NCBI GenBank assembly: GCA_047624005.1
Contig: JBLHPE010000007.1
Location: 1 to 64,000 of the forward strand
Length of the DNA: 64,000 nucleotides
Direction: 5' to 3'
Source: Ascidiaceihabitans sp047624005
GTDB taxonomy: Bacteria > Pseudomonadota > Alphaproteobacteria > Rhodobacterales > Rhodobacteraceae
Positions 24,608 through 32,446 of the stretch are shown here, piece after piece. The translations under genes were made by a program, and so were the position numbers. The first letter of the stretch is position 1. Every line of letters starts with the position of its first letter. Under the pieces are notes generated by a model. It did not search any database. It was not told where the DNA came from and saw only the letters and a list, made by a program, of their open reading frames with translations.

Positions 24608-25129
24608 ATGTTGCCAAAGTTGTCTTTCATCCTAGGGGGCGCTGCATCAGGGAAATCCGTATTTGCAGAAAACCTAATCCTTAACAGTGGGTTAAAACCC
24701 GTCTATATCGCTACATCTCGAATTTGGGACGACGAGACAAAAGTCCGCGTCAATGTGCATAAATCTCGGCGGGACGAGACGTGGACCACCGTTGAAGCCG
24801 CCTTTGATCTTTCGATTGCCTTAAGCACAGCAACGCCTGAACAGGCTGTTCTAATTGACTGCGCAACGATGTGGCTAACCAATCATTTACTCGACGAAAA
24901 CGACCTAGAAGTGGCCCAAAACCAACTGCTTTCAAGCCTCAAAACCTGCACCGCTTCCGTTGTGATTGTGTCCAACGAAGTGGGCCAAGGCATCGTGCCT
25001 GACAACGCATTGTCACGGCAATTTCGCGAGGCGCAGGGGCGGCTAAATATCGCGCTTGCCGCACAATCGGACCTTGCCGTACAGGTCATTGCTGGGTTGC
25101 CAAACGTACTAAAGGGGACATTGCAATGA
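24608..25129 (+). CDS. cobU: Adenosylcobinamide kinase / adenosylcobinamide-phosphate guanylyltransferase
   Basis: 173 residues. It phosphorylates adenosylcobinamide and then transfers GMP to it in nucleotide-loop assembly of cobalamin. The P-loop LGGAASGKSVFAENL, the DCATMWLTNHLL segment and the end VSNEVGQGIVPDN with FREAQGRLN match CobU/CobP. ATG 24608 gives the expected start at the first strand. The next gene overlaps by ATGA. Confidence 0.94.
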   Translation: MLPKLSFILGGAASGKSVFAENLILNSGLKPVYIATSRIWDDETKVRVNVHKSRRDETWTTVEAAFDLSIALSTATPEQAVLIDCATMWLTNHLLDENDLEVAQNQLLSSLKTCTASVVIVSNEVGQGIVPDNALSRQFREAQGRLNIALAAQSDLAVQVIAGLPNVLKGTLQ

Positions 25130-25713
25130 CCGCACCAACCACGTGGCATTGGGTCCGTCACGGCCCCACACACCAGAAAACATTTGTCGGTTGGCGTGAT
25201 GTCGCCGCAGATTTGTCCGCCACCGATCAAATCGCTCGGCTGGCAGCGCATCTTCCAGACGACGCGGTGGTCATCTCATCCGACCTTACCCGCTGCGTTT
25301 CAACCGCAGACGCCATCGCAGGCAACCGCATCCGCTTGCCCCACAATCCACATCTACGCGAACTTCACTTTGGGACATGGGACGGGGTCCACTTTTCCGA
25401 GGTTTCAGAAAAACATCCCGTATTGTCGCGCGCTTATTGGGAAACGCCCGGCCCCCACACCCCACCGGGCGGCGAAAGCTGGGACGAGGCCGCGCACCGT
25501 GTCCACAGCACAACGCAACACTTGACCCGCAAACACGCAGGCAAACACATCATCGCTGTGGCGCATTTTGGTGTGATCCTGACCCAAGTTCAGATGGCGC
25601 TTGGCGTGCCGGCAGCCAAGGTGCTTGCCCATAAGATCGATAATTTGTCGGTCACCGACATCACGTGGGAAAATGGCAAGGGACGCATCGGCACCATCAA
25701 TCACCTTGTGTGA
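25126..25713 (+). CDS. Histidine phosphatase family protein, possible alpha-ribazole phosphatase
   Basis: 195 residues. The phosphoglycerate-mutase fold is evident from the RHG motif in WHWVRHGPTH at residues 7-16, SSDLTRCVSTADAI, RELHFGTWDG with the catalytic Glu, and the second His in IAVAHFGVIL. Overlap with cobU (ATGA) makes an alpha-ribazole phosphatase (CobC-type) role in cobalamin synthesis likely. Family members are otherwise promiscuous, so the substrate is inferred from position. Confidence 0.85.
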   Translation: MTAPTTWHWVRHGPTHQKTFVGWRDVAADLSATDQIARLAAHLPDDAVVISSDLTRCVSTADAIAGNRIRLPHNPHLRELHFGTWDGVHFSEVSEKHPVLSRAYWETPGPHTPPGGESWDEAAHRVHSTTQHLTRKHAGKHIIAVAHFGVILTQVQMALGVPAAKVLAHKIDNLSVTDITWENGKGRIGTINHLV

Positions 25714-25772
25714 TCACCCCATTCACAAATCAAAATTTGCGTTGAGGCATTCTTGCGACGTAGCCTAATCCC

Positions 25773-26453
25773 ATGACATATAAACTTTACATTGGTGATC
25801 GCACCTTCTCTTCATGGTCGCTTCGCGGCTGGCTGATGCTCGAAAAATTCGGGCTGGATTTTAACACGCATTTAATCGGCCTGTACGGCGGAACGATGGC
25901 GGCTGACATGGCCCACTTGGCACCCGCCAAACTGGTCCCAACGCTTCAAACTGCTGATGGAACTGTGATCGGTGAAAGCCTCGCCATTGCCGAAACGCTC
26001 GCTGAAAACCATCCGGACAAAAATATGTGGCCGACAGATGCCGCGGCACGGGCAACCGCCCGCTGGATATGCGCTGAAATGGCCAGCAGCTTTGGGCAAT
26101 TGCGCGGGCAATGCGCGATGCAGTTGCAACATGTAAACAAAGGCTTCGTGGTGGACGAAGGGCTACAATCCGACCTTGATCGTCTTGAAACACTTTGGGC
26201 ACACGCCGCCAAATTCAAGTCAAACGGGCCATGGTTGTTTGGGACTTATTCATTGGCCGACTGCATGTTCGCACCAGCTGCTGCGCGGATTATCGGTTAT
26301 GACTTGCCCGTTTCAGATGCTGCACGCGCTTATTGCGACACCACGATCAATGATTCCACATTCAAAAAATGGCGGACCGAAGGCCTCAAAACCACCTACG
26401 ATCCATTTCCTTATGACATGGGCGTGCCAACAACACCGTGGCCGGTTTCTTAA
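25773..26453 (+). CDS. Glutathione S-transferase family protein
   Basis: 226 residues. The thioredoxin-like N-terminal domain (1-80) starts KLYIGDRTFSSWSLRGWLML and contains PTLQTADGTVIGESLAIAE, the cis-Pro and glutathione gamma-glutamyl site. An all-helical C-terminal domain follows with LFGTYSLADCMFAPAAARI. The active residue is probably a Ser in TFSSWS. The substrate is unknown. It stands between cobC-like and comM genes, apparently as its own unit. Confidence 0.88.
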   Translation: MTYKLYIGDRTFSSWSLRGWLMLEKFGLDFNTHLIGLYGGTMAADMAHLAPAKLVPTLQTADGTVIGESLAIAETLAENHPDKNMWPTDAAARATARWICAEMASSFGQLRGQCAMQLQHVNKGFVVDEGLQSDLDRLETLWAHAAKFKSNGPWLFGTYSLADCMFAPAAARIIGYDLPVSDAARAYCDTTINDSTFKKWRTEGLKTTYDPFPYDMGVPTTPWPVS

Positions 26454-26534
26454 CTTTGGCTTTGGGACGTTAATCCTTCCTAAACCCCCCCTCGCTAGCC
26501 ATTAACCATAATGGAATGGGGCGAGGGCGACGGG

Positions 26535-28049
26535 ATGATCACACGCGCATACACGGTCGCCTTCCAAGGCATTCAGGCCCGCCAGGTCGAAGTGCAATGC
26601 GCCGTCACCGCAGGCATGCCAGCCTTCTCAATTGTCGGATTACCTGACAAGGCGGTTTCCGAGGCGCGTGACCGCGTCCGCACGGCCTTAAGTGCAATGG
26701 CGATTGCCCTGCCGTCCAAACGCATCACCATCAATCTTTCCCCTGCTGATCTGCCAAAGGTCGGGTCACATTTCGATCTGCCCATCGCGGTTGCCTTGCT
26801 TTGCGCCCTCGAAATCATCCCCTCAGACATCGCAGAAAGCCACGTCGCTTTGGGCGAATTATCCCTCGACGGCACATTGATCCCCGTGATCGGCGCACTG
26901 CCCGCAGCGATGGCCGCCAGTGAACAAGACCGTGGATTACTTTGCCCAAAGGCGTCGGGTGCCGAAGCCGCATGGGTGGGTAATGTCCAAGTGATTGCAG
27001 CCGAAACCCTTGGTGATGTCGTGCGCCACTTCACAGGACAATCCCCGATCCAACCCGCCCAGCCGGGTGAGGTAACACAACACGACAGTTCTAAGGACCT
27101 CACTGATGTCAAAGGCCAAGAACGGGCAAAACGTGCCCTCGAAGTTGCCGCTGCTGGGCGCCATCATTTGATGATGGTCGGCACACCAGGGTCTGGAAAA
27201 TCCATGCTTGCGGCCCGCCTGTCAGGTATCTTGCCACCGCTTTCGGCCAAAGAAGCCTTGGAAACTTCGATGATCCATTCGCTTGCAGGATTACTTGATG
27301 CAGGCGGCATCTCAAAGTCACGGCCCTTTCGTGAACCGCATCACACCGCTTCGATGGCCGCAATCATCGGCGGCGGGCGCGGCGCAAAACCGGGGGAGGC
27401 ATCGCTGGCTCACAATGGCGTCCTGTTCATGGATGAATTTCCTGAATTTTCACGTACCGTCCTAGAAACTTTGCGCCAACCGATTGAGACAGGCGAGGTG
27501 ATGATCGCCCGCGCCAACGCACACGTGAAGTACCCTTGTAAATTCATGCTGGTGGCTGCCGCGAACCCCTGCAAATGCGGCTACCTCTCGGACGCCTCAC
27601 GCGCATGTAGTCGGGCACCAAACTGCGGCGAGGATTATATGGGCCGCATCTCTGGCCCATTGATGGATCGTTTTGATCTACGGGTCGATGTGCCGCCCGT
27701 CGCGTTCACCGATCTAGATTTGCCTAAGGACGGGGACAGTTCTGCAACGGTCCGCCAACGGGTTAGGGCTGCACGCGAAGTGCAACATGAACGATACGCG
27801 GATTTGCCTGATATGCGCAGCAATGCCGATGCAGCAGGTGAGGTTTTGACAGACATCGCAACACCAACGACCGAGGGGCGTGACCTTCTAAATCGCGCGG
27901 CGGAACAGTTCAAACTGTCAGCGCGCGGCTATCACCGCGTGCTTCGGGTCGCGCGAACAATTGCGGATCTCGACAATTCCGAAGACGTTCAACGACCACA
28001 TATCGCCGAAGCTATCAGCTTTCGTCTGCCCAGCCAGCTCGACGGTTAA
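26535..28049 (+). CDS. comM: YifB/ComM-family AAA+ Mg-chelatase-like protein
   Basis: 504 residues. ComM is a hexameric helicase that promotes branch migration during natural transformation. The N-terminal Lon-S5-like domain (about 1-170) starts ITRAYTVAFQGIQARQVEVQ and contains GLPDKAVSEARDRVR. The AAA+ core has Walker A MVGTPGSGKSMLAARL, Walker B NGVLFMDEFPEF and sensor GRISGPLMDRFDLRV. Four cysteines in CKCGYLSDASRACSRAPNC may bind zinc. Start ATG 26535 is chosen because homologs begin MITRAY. Its last 35 bp overlap the convergent hydrolase gene. Confidence 0.94.
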   Translation: MITRAYTVAFQGIQARQVEVQCAVTAGMPAFSIVGLPDKAVSEARDRVRTALSAMAIALPSKRITINLSPADLPKVGSHFDLPIAVALLCALEIIPSDIAESHVALGELSLDGTLIPVIGALPAAMAASEQDRGLLCPKASGAEAAWVGNVQVIAAETLGDVVRHFTGQSPIQPAQPGEVTQHDSSKDLTDVKGQERAKRALEVAAAGRHHLMMVGTPGSGKSMLAARLSGILPPLSAKEALETSMIHSLAGLLDAGGISKSRPFREPHHTASMAAIIGGGRGAKPGEASLAHNGVLFMDEFPEFSRTVLETLRQPIETGEVMIARANAHVKYPCKFMLVAAANPCKCGYLSDASRACSRAPNCGEDYMGRISGPLMDRFDLRVDVPPVAFTDLDLPKDGDSSATVRQRVRAAREVQHERYADLPDMRSNADAAGEVLTDIATPTTEGRDLLNRAAEQFKLSARGYHRVLRVARTIADLDNSEDVQRPHIAEAISFRLPSQLDG

Positions 28050-28929
28050 TCCAGCCTGCCAGCCCATCCAAGGTTGCGCGGGCTTCGGGCAGTATATGAT
28101 GAAAGATCGGCCAGACGTGGGGCAAATCACGCTCGATGTGCATCTGAACATCTACGCCCTGTTTTTTCATATTTGCGCATAAGCGTCGGGTATCATCCAA
28201 GAGTATTTCCGTGTCACCGACAGTCAACCAGACAGGCGGCGCACCCGCGAAATCTGCAAACAATGGGCTGACCAATGGGTCCATCGCGTCGTGCCCATCC
28301 AGATACATCTGTGCCATTTCCGCGGCACGTTCCGCTGGTAAAATAACATCTGCCGCTGCATTCGCCTGAAAACTTGCGCCGCTGTACGTCATGTCCGTCA
28401 GTGGTGAAAATGCAAAGACGCCAGCTGGCATATCTGCCTTATCCACAAGCAATTGCGCCAACAATGCCAACGCTAAATTGCCCCCTGCGCTATCGCCACC
28501 AATGACAATCTGCGAGGCGGACATCCCTTGATCCAACAACCCATCGTAAACCGCACGGATCGTGTTCAAAGACTTAGGGAATACATCTTCAGGAGACAGC
28601 GGATAGACTGGTAAAACCGCCTCGCATCCAACACGTTTTGCCAGTTGCGCCAACATTGCCGAATGCGTGTTTGGGCTGCCAAATACGTGACCACCACCGT
28701 GAATATACAAAACCACACGCTCTGGGTTCAACGCATCGCCGCCAATGCGCAACGCTTTTGTACCACCCAGATCGAACCAATCCATCGTCGTTCCACGCGG
28801 GGCGTGAAAGAAGAATTTGGCTTTAAACTCAAATGCCTTGCGCAAGATCTCTGGACCCTTTGCGTTCGCCATATGACGCTTCTCGATCAGCTTTAGACTT
28901 GGGTTTAGTAGTTTTTGCTGCCAGCTCAT
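28015..28929 (-). CDS. HSL-family alpha/beta hydrolase
   Basis: 304 residues of the hormone-sensitive-lipase-like esterase family. The oxyanion hole is HGGGHVFGS, the nucleophile elbow is GGDSAGGN, the acid is in VGDTEILLDD, and the His in RDLPHVWPIF. These enzymes hydrolyse short-chain esters or lactones. It overlaps gshB by ATGA and is read from the same unit, although no functional link is known. Its 3' end overlaps comM tail to tail. Confidence 0.92.
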   Translation of the reverse strand: MSWQQKLLNPSLKLIEKRHMANAKGPEILRKAFEFKAKFFFHAPRGTTMDWFDLGGTKALRIGGDALNPERVVLYIHGGGHVFGSPNTHSAMLAQLAKRVGCEAVLPVYPLSPEDVFPKSLNTIRAVYDGLLDQGMSASQIVIGGDSAGGNLALALLAQLLVDKADMPAGVFAFSPLTDMTYSGASFQANAAADVILPAERAAEMAQMYLDGHDAMDPLVSPLFADFAGAPPVWLTVGDTEILLDDTRRLCANMKKQGVDVQMHIERDLPHVWPIFHHILPEARATLDGLAGWINRRAGWADES

Positions 28930-29861
28930 GCGCGTTTAGCTTCGATAGCATCCCAGATTTTGCCTGCTATGTTCACGCCATCAAAACGCTCAAGCTCTTG
29001 AATGCCAGTGGGAGAGGTGACGTTGATTTCAGTTAGGTAGTCGCCAATCACATCGATGCCAACAAACACCTGACCCTTTTCTTTCAAAAGCGGACCAATC
29101 CGCGCACAAATCTCAAGATCGCGATCCGTCAGGCCAACCTTTTCAGGACGGCCACCAACGTGCATGTTTGAACGGGTCTCACCAGCCGCAGGCACACGGT
29201 TGATCGCGCCCACACATTCACCATCGACAAGGATCACGCGTTTGTCGCCCTTGGAAACCGCAGGCAGGAATTTTTGCACAATCAATGGTTCACGCGAAAA
29301 CCCAGTGAACAACTCATACAGACTGCTTAGATTGCGGTCTTCTTTGGTCAGCAAGAAGACACCAGCACCGCCATTACCGTACAGCGGTTTCACAATCACA
29401 TCGCCGTGCTTGTCTTTGAACGCCTTGATTGTCTCAAGGTCACGGGACACAGTTGTCGGCGGGGTCAGGTCAGGGAAGTCCAAGACCATCAGCTTTTCAG
29501 GATAGTTACGGACCCAAAATGGGTCATTCACCACCAAAGTACCAGGGGCCAAACGATCCAGCAAATGGGTTGAGGTGATATAGTGCATGTCAAACGGCGG
29601 ATCCTGACGCAGCCACACCACATCGAAATCGGCCAAATCAACTTCGCGCTTTGGGCCAAGTTCCACATGATCACCCTGCACACGTTTGACTGTGAAATCA
29701 TAACCACGCGCGGTGATGCGTCCCTCTTGATAGGCCAATTGATCGGGACCGTAAAAGAACAAGGTATGCCCACGCGCTTGTGCTTCTTCTGCAAGGCGAA
29801 AGCTGCTGTCGGCGTTGATGTCTACATCACCGATTGGGTCCATTTGGAATGCGATTTTCAT
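28926..29861 (-). CDS. gshB: Glutathione synthetase
   Basis: 311 residues, the size of bacterial GshB. It joins glycine to gamma-glutamylcysteine with ATP. The N-terminus MKIAFQMDPIGDVDINADSS is typical. The ATP-grasp fold is seen in GDVIVKPLYGNGGAGVFLL, VQKFLPAVSKGDKRVILVDG and EINVTSPTGIQELERF. ATG 29861 has AAGGTG upstream; the longer frame is rejected. yraN and rsmI lie upstream on the same strand. Confidence 0.97.
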   Translation of the reverse strand: MKIAFQMDPIGDVDINADSSFRLAEEAQARGHTLFFYGPDQLAYQEGRITARGYDFTVKRVQGDHVELGPKREVDLADFDVVWLRQDPPFDMHYITSTHLLDRLAPGTLVVNDPFWVRNYPEKLMVLDFPDLTPPTTVSRDLETIKAFKDKHGDVIVKPLYGNGGAGVFLLTKEDRNLSSLYELFTGFSREPLIVQKFLPAVSKGDKRVILVDGECVGAINRVPAAGETRSNMHVGGRPEKVGLTDRDLEICARIGPLLKEKGQVFVGIDVIGDYLTEINVTSPTGIQELERFDGVNIAGKIWDAIEAKRA

Positions 29862-29921
29862 GTTAGCACCTTTAATATTGTTATCTATTAAATGGCGCAG
29901 CAAACCCCAAGGTGCAATGGG

Positions 29922-30305
29922 TCAGCCGTGTCCAAAGGCGTTTTCGATGACACGAACCTCGCCCCGACCATTCACAAGTGCGACATCAAACCGAACATCA
30001 GTCAGCGATCCGTTTGGCATTTGGCCCAGATATTCCTCGGCGCTCGCATAAAGACGCTTCATCTGATGGGGGCTAACATGCTCCGCAGCTTGATCAAAAT
30101 CGCGGCTTTGCTTCACCTCGACAAAGACCAAGCCAGCGCCATCCTCAGCAATCAGATCAATTTCGCCACCTTTACCGCGCCACCGTCGCGCAGCTATTGG
30201 AAATCCACGACGCTCATAATCAGCGCCAATCATATCCTCTGCAGACAGACCAGCATGATAGGCCATTGCCCCGCGATGACGCCGAACATCGCCCACATCA
30301 GCCAT
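29922..30305 (-). CDS. yraN: UPF0102 family protein YraN
   Basis: 127 residues with a restriction-endonuclease-like fold. The core GADYERRGFPIAARRWRGKG and the E-x-D...E-x-K pattern in GEIDLIAEDGAGLVFVEVK match the family. The molecular role is not established. It is 3 bp after rsmI, a widely conserved pairing, and precedes gshB by 60 bp. ATG 30305 is the natural start. Confidence 0.93.
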   Translation of the reverse strand: MADVGDVRRHRGAMAYHAGLSAEDMIGADYERRGFPIAARRWRGKGGEIDLIAEDGAGLVFVEVKQSRDFDQAAEHVSPHQMKRLYASAEEYLGQMPNGSLTDVRFDVALVNGRGEVRVIENAFGHG

Positions 30306-30308
30306 CAG

Positions 30309-31163
30309 TTATTTTCCCAAATTGAGCGCCAATTGGTAAACTTGGCGACGTGGTTTTCCATGCGCTTGCGAAACCGCATCAACTGCATCGCGCATCGACA
30401 TCGTTTCCAACGCCTCTTTCAAGACACTGTCTAAATCGACTTCGTTAACATTTTCCAAATCGCCACGATCGATCAAAAGTACGACTTCGCCCTTCACCGA
30501 TCCTGTGCTGTAGGATTCGGCCAATTCAGCCAGTGTCCCACGACGCAGTTCCTCAAATTTCTTGGTTAACTCACGACATACGACGGCCTTGCGCGTTTCT
30601 CCCAACACTTCTGCCGCGTCTTTCAAGGTCGCCCCAATCCGCTTGGGTGATTCGTAAAACGCCAATGTTGCGCGAATCTCAGCCAGCCCCTCAAGCGCCC
30701 TGCGCCGCGCAGATGACGCATTCGGCAAGAATCCCGCAAAGTGAAATGCATCCGTTGGCAAACCCGCTAATACCAGCGCTGTCAGCACCGCAGAAGGCCC
30801 AGGTGCGCAGGTTTGCATCACGTCTTGCGCGGCAGCCGCCCGTGACAATTCAAAACCTGGATCAGCGATCAAAGGCATACCAGCTTCGGATGCATAGGCA
30901 ACCGATTTACCCTGTTTCACAGCCGCCAGCAGCCCGTTCACCACCTTTTCACCCGAATGATCATGCATCGCAATGATCCGCCGCCCATCCAATGGAACGC
31001 CGTGAATCTCCATCAATCTGCGCATACTGCGTGTGTCTTCGGCCGCCAAAACATCTGCCGATGCCAACACATCCAAAGCGCGCAATGTGATGTCACGAGC
31101 CGTGCCTATTGGGACACCCACGAAATACAATCCGGGGGCAAGGGGAACCTTTTGGAAATTCAA
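30309..31163 (-). CDS. rsmI: 16S rRNA (cytidine1402-2'-O)-methyltransferase
   Basis: 284 residues of the SAM-dependent tetrapyrrole-methylase fold. It methylates C1402 in the ribosomal P-site. Seen: GLYFVGVPIGTARDITLRAL, AAEDTRSMRRLMEIHG, ASEAGMPLIADPGFELSRAA and GPSAVLTALVLAGLPTDAF. The start is TTG at 31163, since an in-frame stop lies upstream and no suitable ATG exists. It is divergent from the PBP-activator gene, a common arrangement in this group. Confidence 0.95.
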   Translation of the reverse strand: MNFQKVPLAPGLYFVGVPIGTARDITLRALDVLASADVLAAEDTRSMRRLMEIHGVPLDGRRIIAMHDHSGEKVVNGLLAAVKQGKSVAYASEAGMPLIADPGFELSRAAAAQDVMQTCAPGPSAVLTALVLAGLPTDAFHFAGFLPNASSARRRALEGLAEIRATLAFYESPKRIGATLKDAAEVLGETRKAVVCRELTKKFEELRRGTLAELAESYSTGSVKGEVVLLIDRGDLENVNEVDLDSVLKEALETMSMRDAVDAVSQAHGKPRRQVYQLALNLGK

Positions 31164-31249
31164 AGCTGGACCCGCCTTTCATGACGTTTATGATCGCACA
31201 AAACACGCGCTGCTAAACAAAGCGGCGCACTCAGGGAGTATCTGCACCA

Positions 31250-32446
31250 ATGTTCGCGCTTTTCCAATCCGCCCGCAAGTCATTGCGCACCTTTCGTTTG
31301 CCTATTTTGGCACCTATTTTTGCGATGACGCTGGCCGCGTGTGATCCAGCAGCGCTGGCAGGTCTTGGCAATTCAGGGCCAAAGGTCGACAGAAACGCTC
31401 CGATCCCTGTAGCCTTACTTTTGCCGCGTGGCTCTGGCTCTGCAAGCGACGATCTTTTGGCGCAAAGCCTTGAAAACGCAGCCCGCCTTGCCATTCGCGA
31501 CCTTGGCGATGTAAAAATCGACCTTCGCGTTTACGGCACAGCTGGCAACGCTCAGACGGCAGCCACCCAAGCCGCTCAGGCCGTCAATGACGGTGCAAAA
31601 ATTATCCTTGGTCCGGTTTATGCAGAAGCCGCAAATGCTGCGGCTGTTGCGATTGCTGGTAAGAATGTGAATATCTTGTCCTTCTCCAACAACCCGACCA
31701 TCGCCGGCGGGAACGTTTTTGTATTGGGGCAAACCTTCCAAAACACTGCCAACCGCATGGTGTCCTATGCCAAATCGCAGGGTAAAGACCGTATTGTCAT
31801 TGCCCATGCGCAGGATATCGCCGGACAATTGGGCCGCAATGCGGTGCAAGCAGCGATTGCAGCCAATGGTGCGACATTGGCGGGTACCGTTGATTATCCG
31901 CTGTCCCAACAAGGCGTTGTTGCAGCCATTCCAAAGATCAAAGCAGCCGTTGACAACGGGGGGGCAAACGCAGTCTTCATGACATCCCCTTCCGCATCAG
32001 CCCTGCCGCTTCTGACGCAGCTGTTGCCAGAAGCAGGTGTAAAACCAGATGTTACGCAATTCATTGGCTTGACGCGCTGGGACCGCCCCGCAGCCACACT
32101 TGGTCTTCCTGGTGTGCAAGGGGGTTGGTTTGCATTGCCCGATCCTGCAACCACCAACGCATTCCGCTCGCAATACGAAGCGGCTTTTGGCAAACGACCA
32201 CATCCAATTGGCAGCCTTGCCTTTGACGGGATGGCCGCGATCGGCGCATTGGTTAAGAGTGGAAAATCAAATCCTCTATCGACGGCAGCCATTTCACAAG
32301 GCGCTGGCTTCAAAGGAGCCAATGGCATCTTCCGGTTCTTACCAGATGGAACAAACCAACGTGCCCTTGCTATTGCAACGATCCGCGACAAAAAAGTGGT
32401 CGTCATCGACAACGCGCCAACCGGCTTTAGCGGCGCCGGCTTCTAA
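31250..32446 (+). CDS. Penicillin-binding protein activator lipoprotein (LpoA-like)
   Basis: 398 residues. A lipoprotein signal ends in the lipobox LAAC (MTLAACDPAAL, Cys near 31), so it should be lipid-anchored in the periplasm. The rest is a type-I periplasmic-binding fold: IPVALLLPRGSGSASDDLLA, ARLAIRDLGDVKIDLRVYGT and KIILGPVYAEAANAAAVAIA. In Escherichia coli LpoA activates PBP1A. It lacks the TPR N-domain of LpoA. Its stop overlaps the glnD start by one base. Confidence 0.88.
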   Translation: MFALFQSARKSLRTFRLPILAPIFAMTLAACDPAALAGLGNSGPKVDRNAPIPVALLLPRGSGSASDDLLAQSLENAARLAIRDLGDVKIDLRVYGTAGNAQTAATQAAQAVNDGAKIILGPVYAEAANAAAVAIAGKNVNILSFSNNPTIAGGNVFVLGQTFQNTANRMVSYAKSQGKDRIVIAHAQDIAGQLGRNAVQAAIAANGATLAGTVDYPLSQQGVVAAIPKIKAAVDNGGANAVFMTSPSASALPLLTQLLPEAGVKPDVTQFIGLTRWDRPAATLGLPGVQGGWFALPDPATTNAFRSQYEAAFGKRPHPIGSLAFDGMAAIGALVKSGKSNPLSTAAISQGAGFKGANGIFRFLPDGTNQRALAIATIRDKKVVVIDNAPTGFSGAGF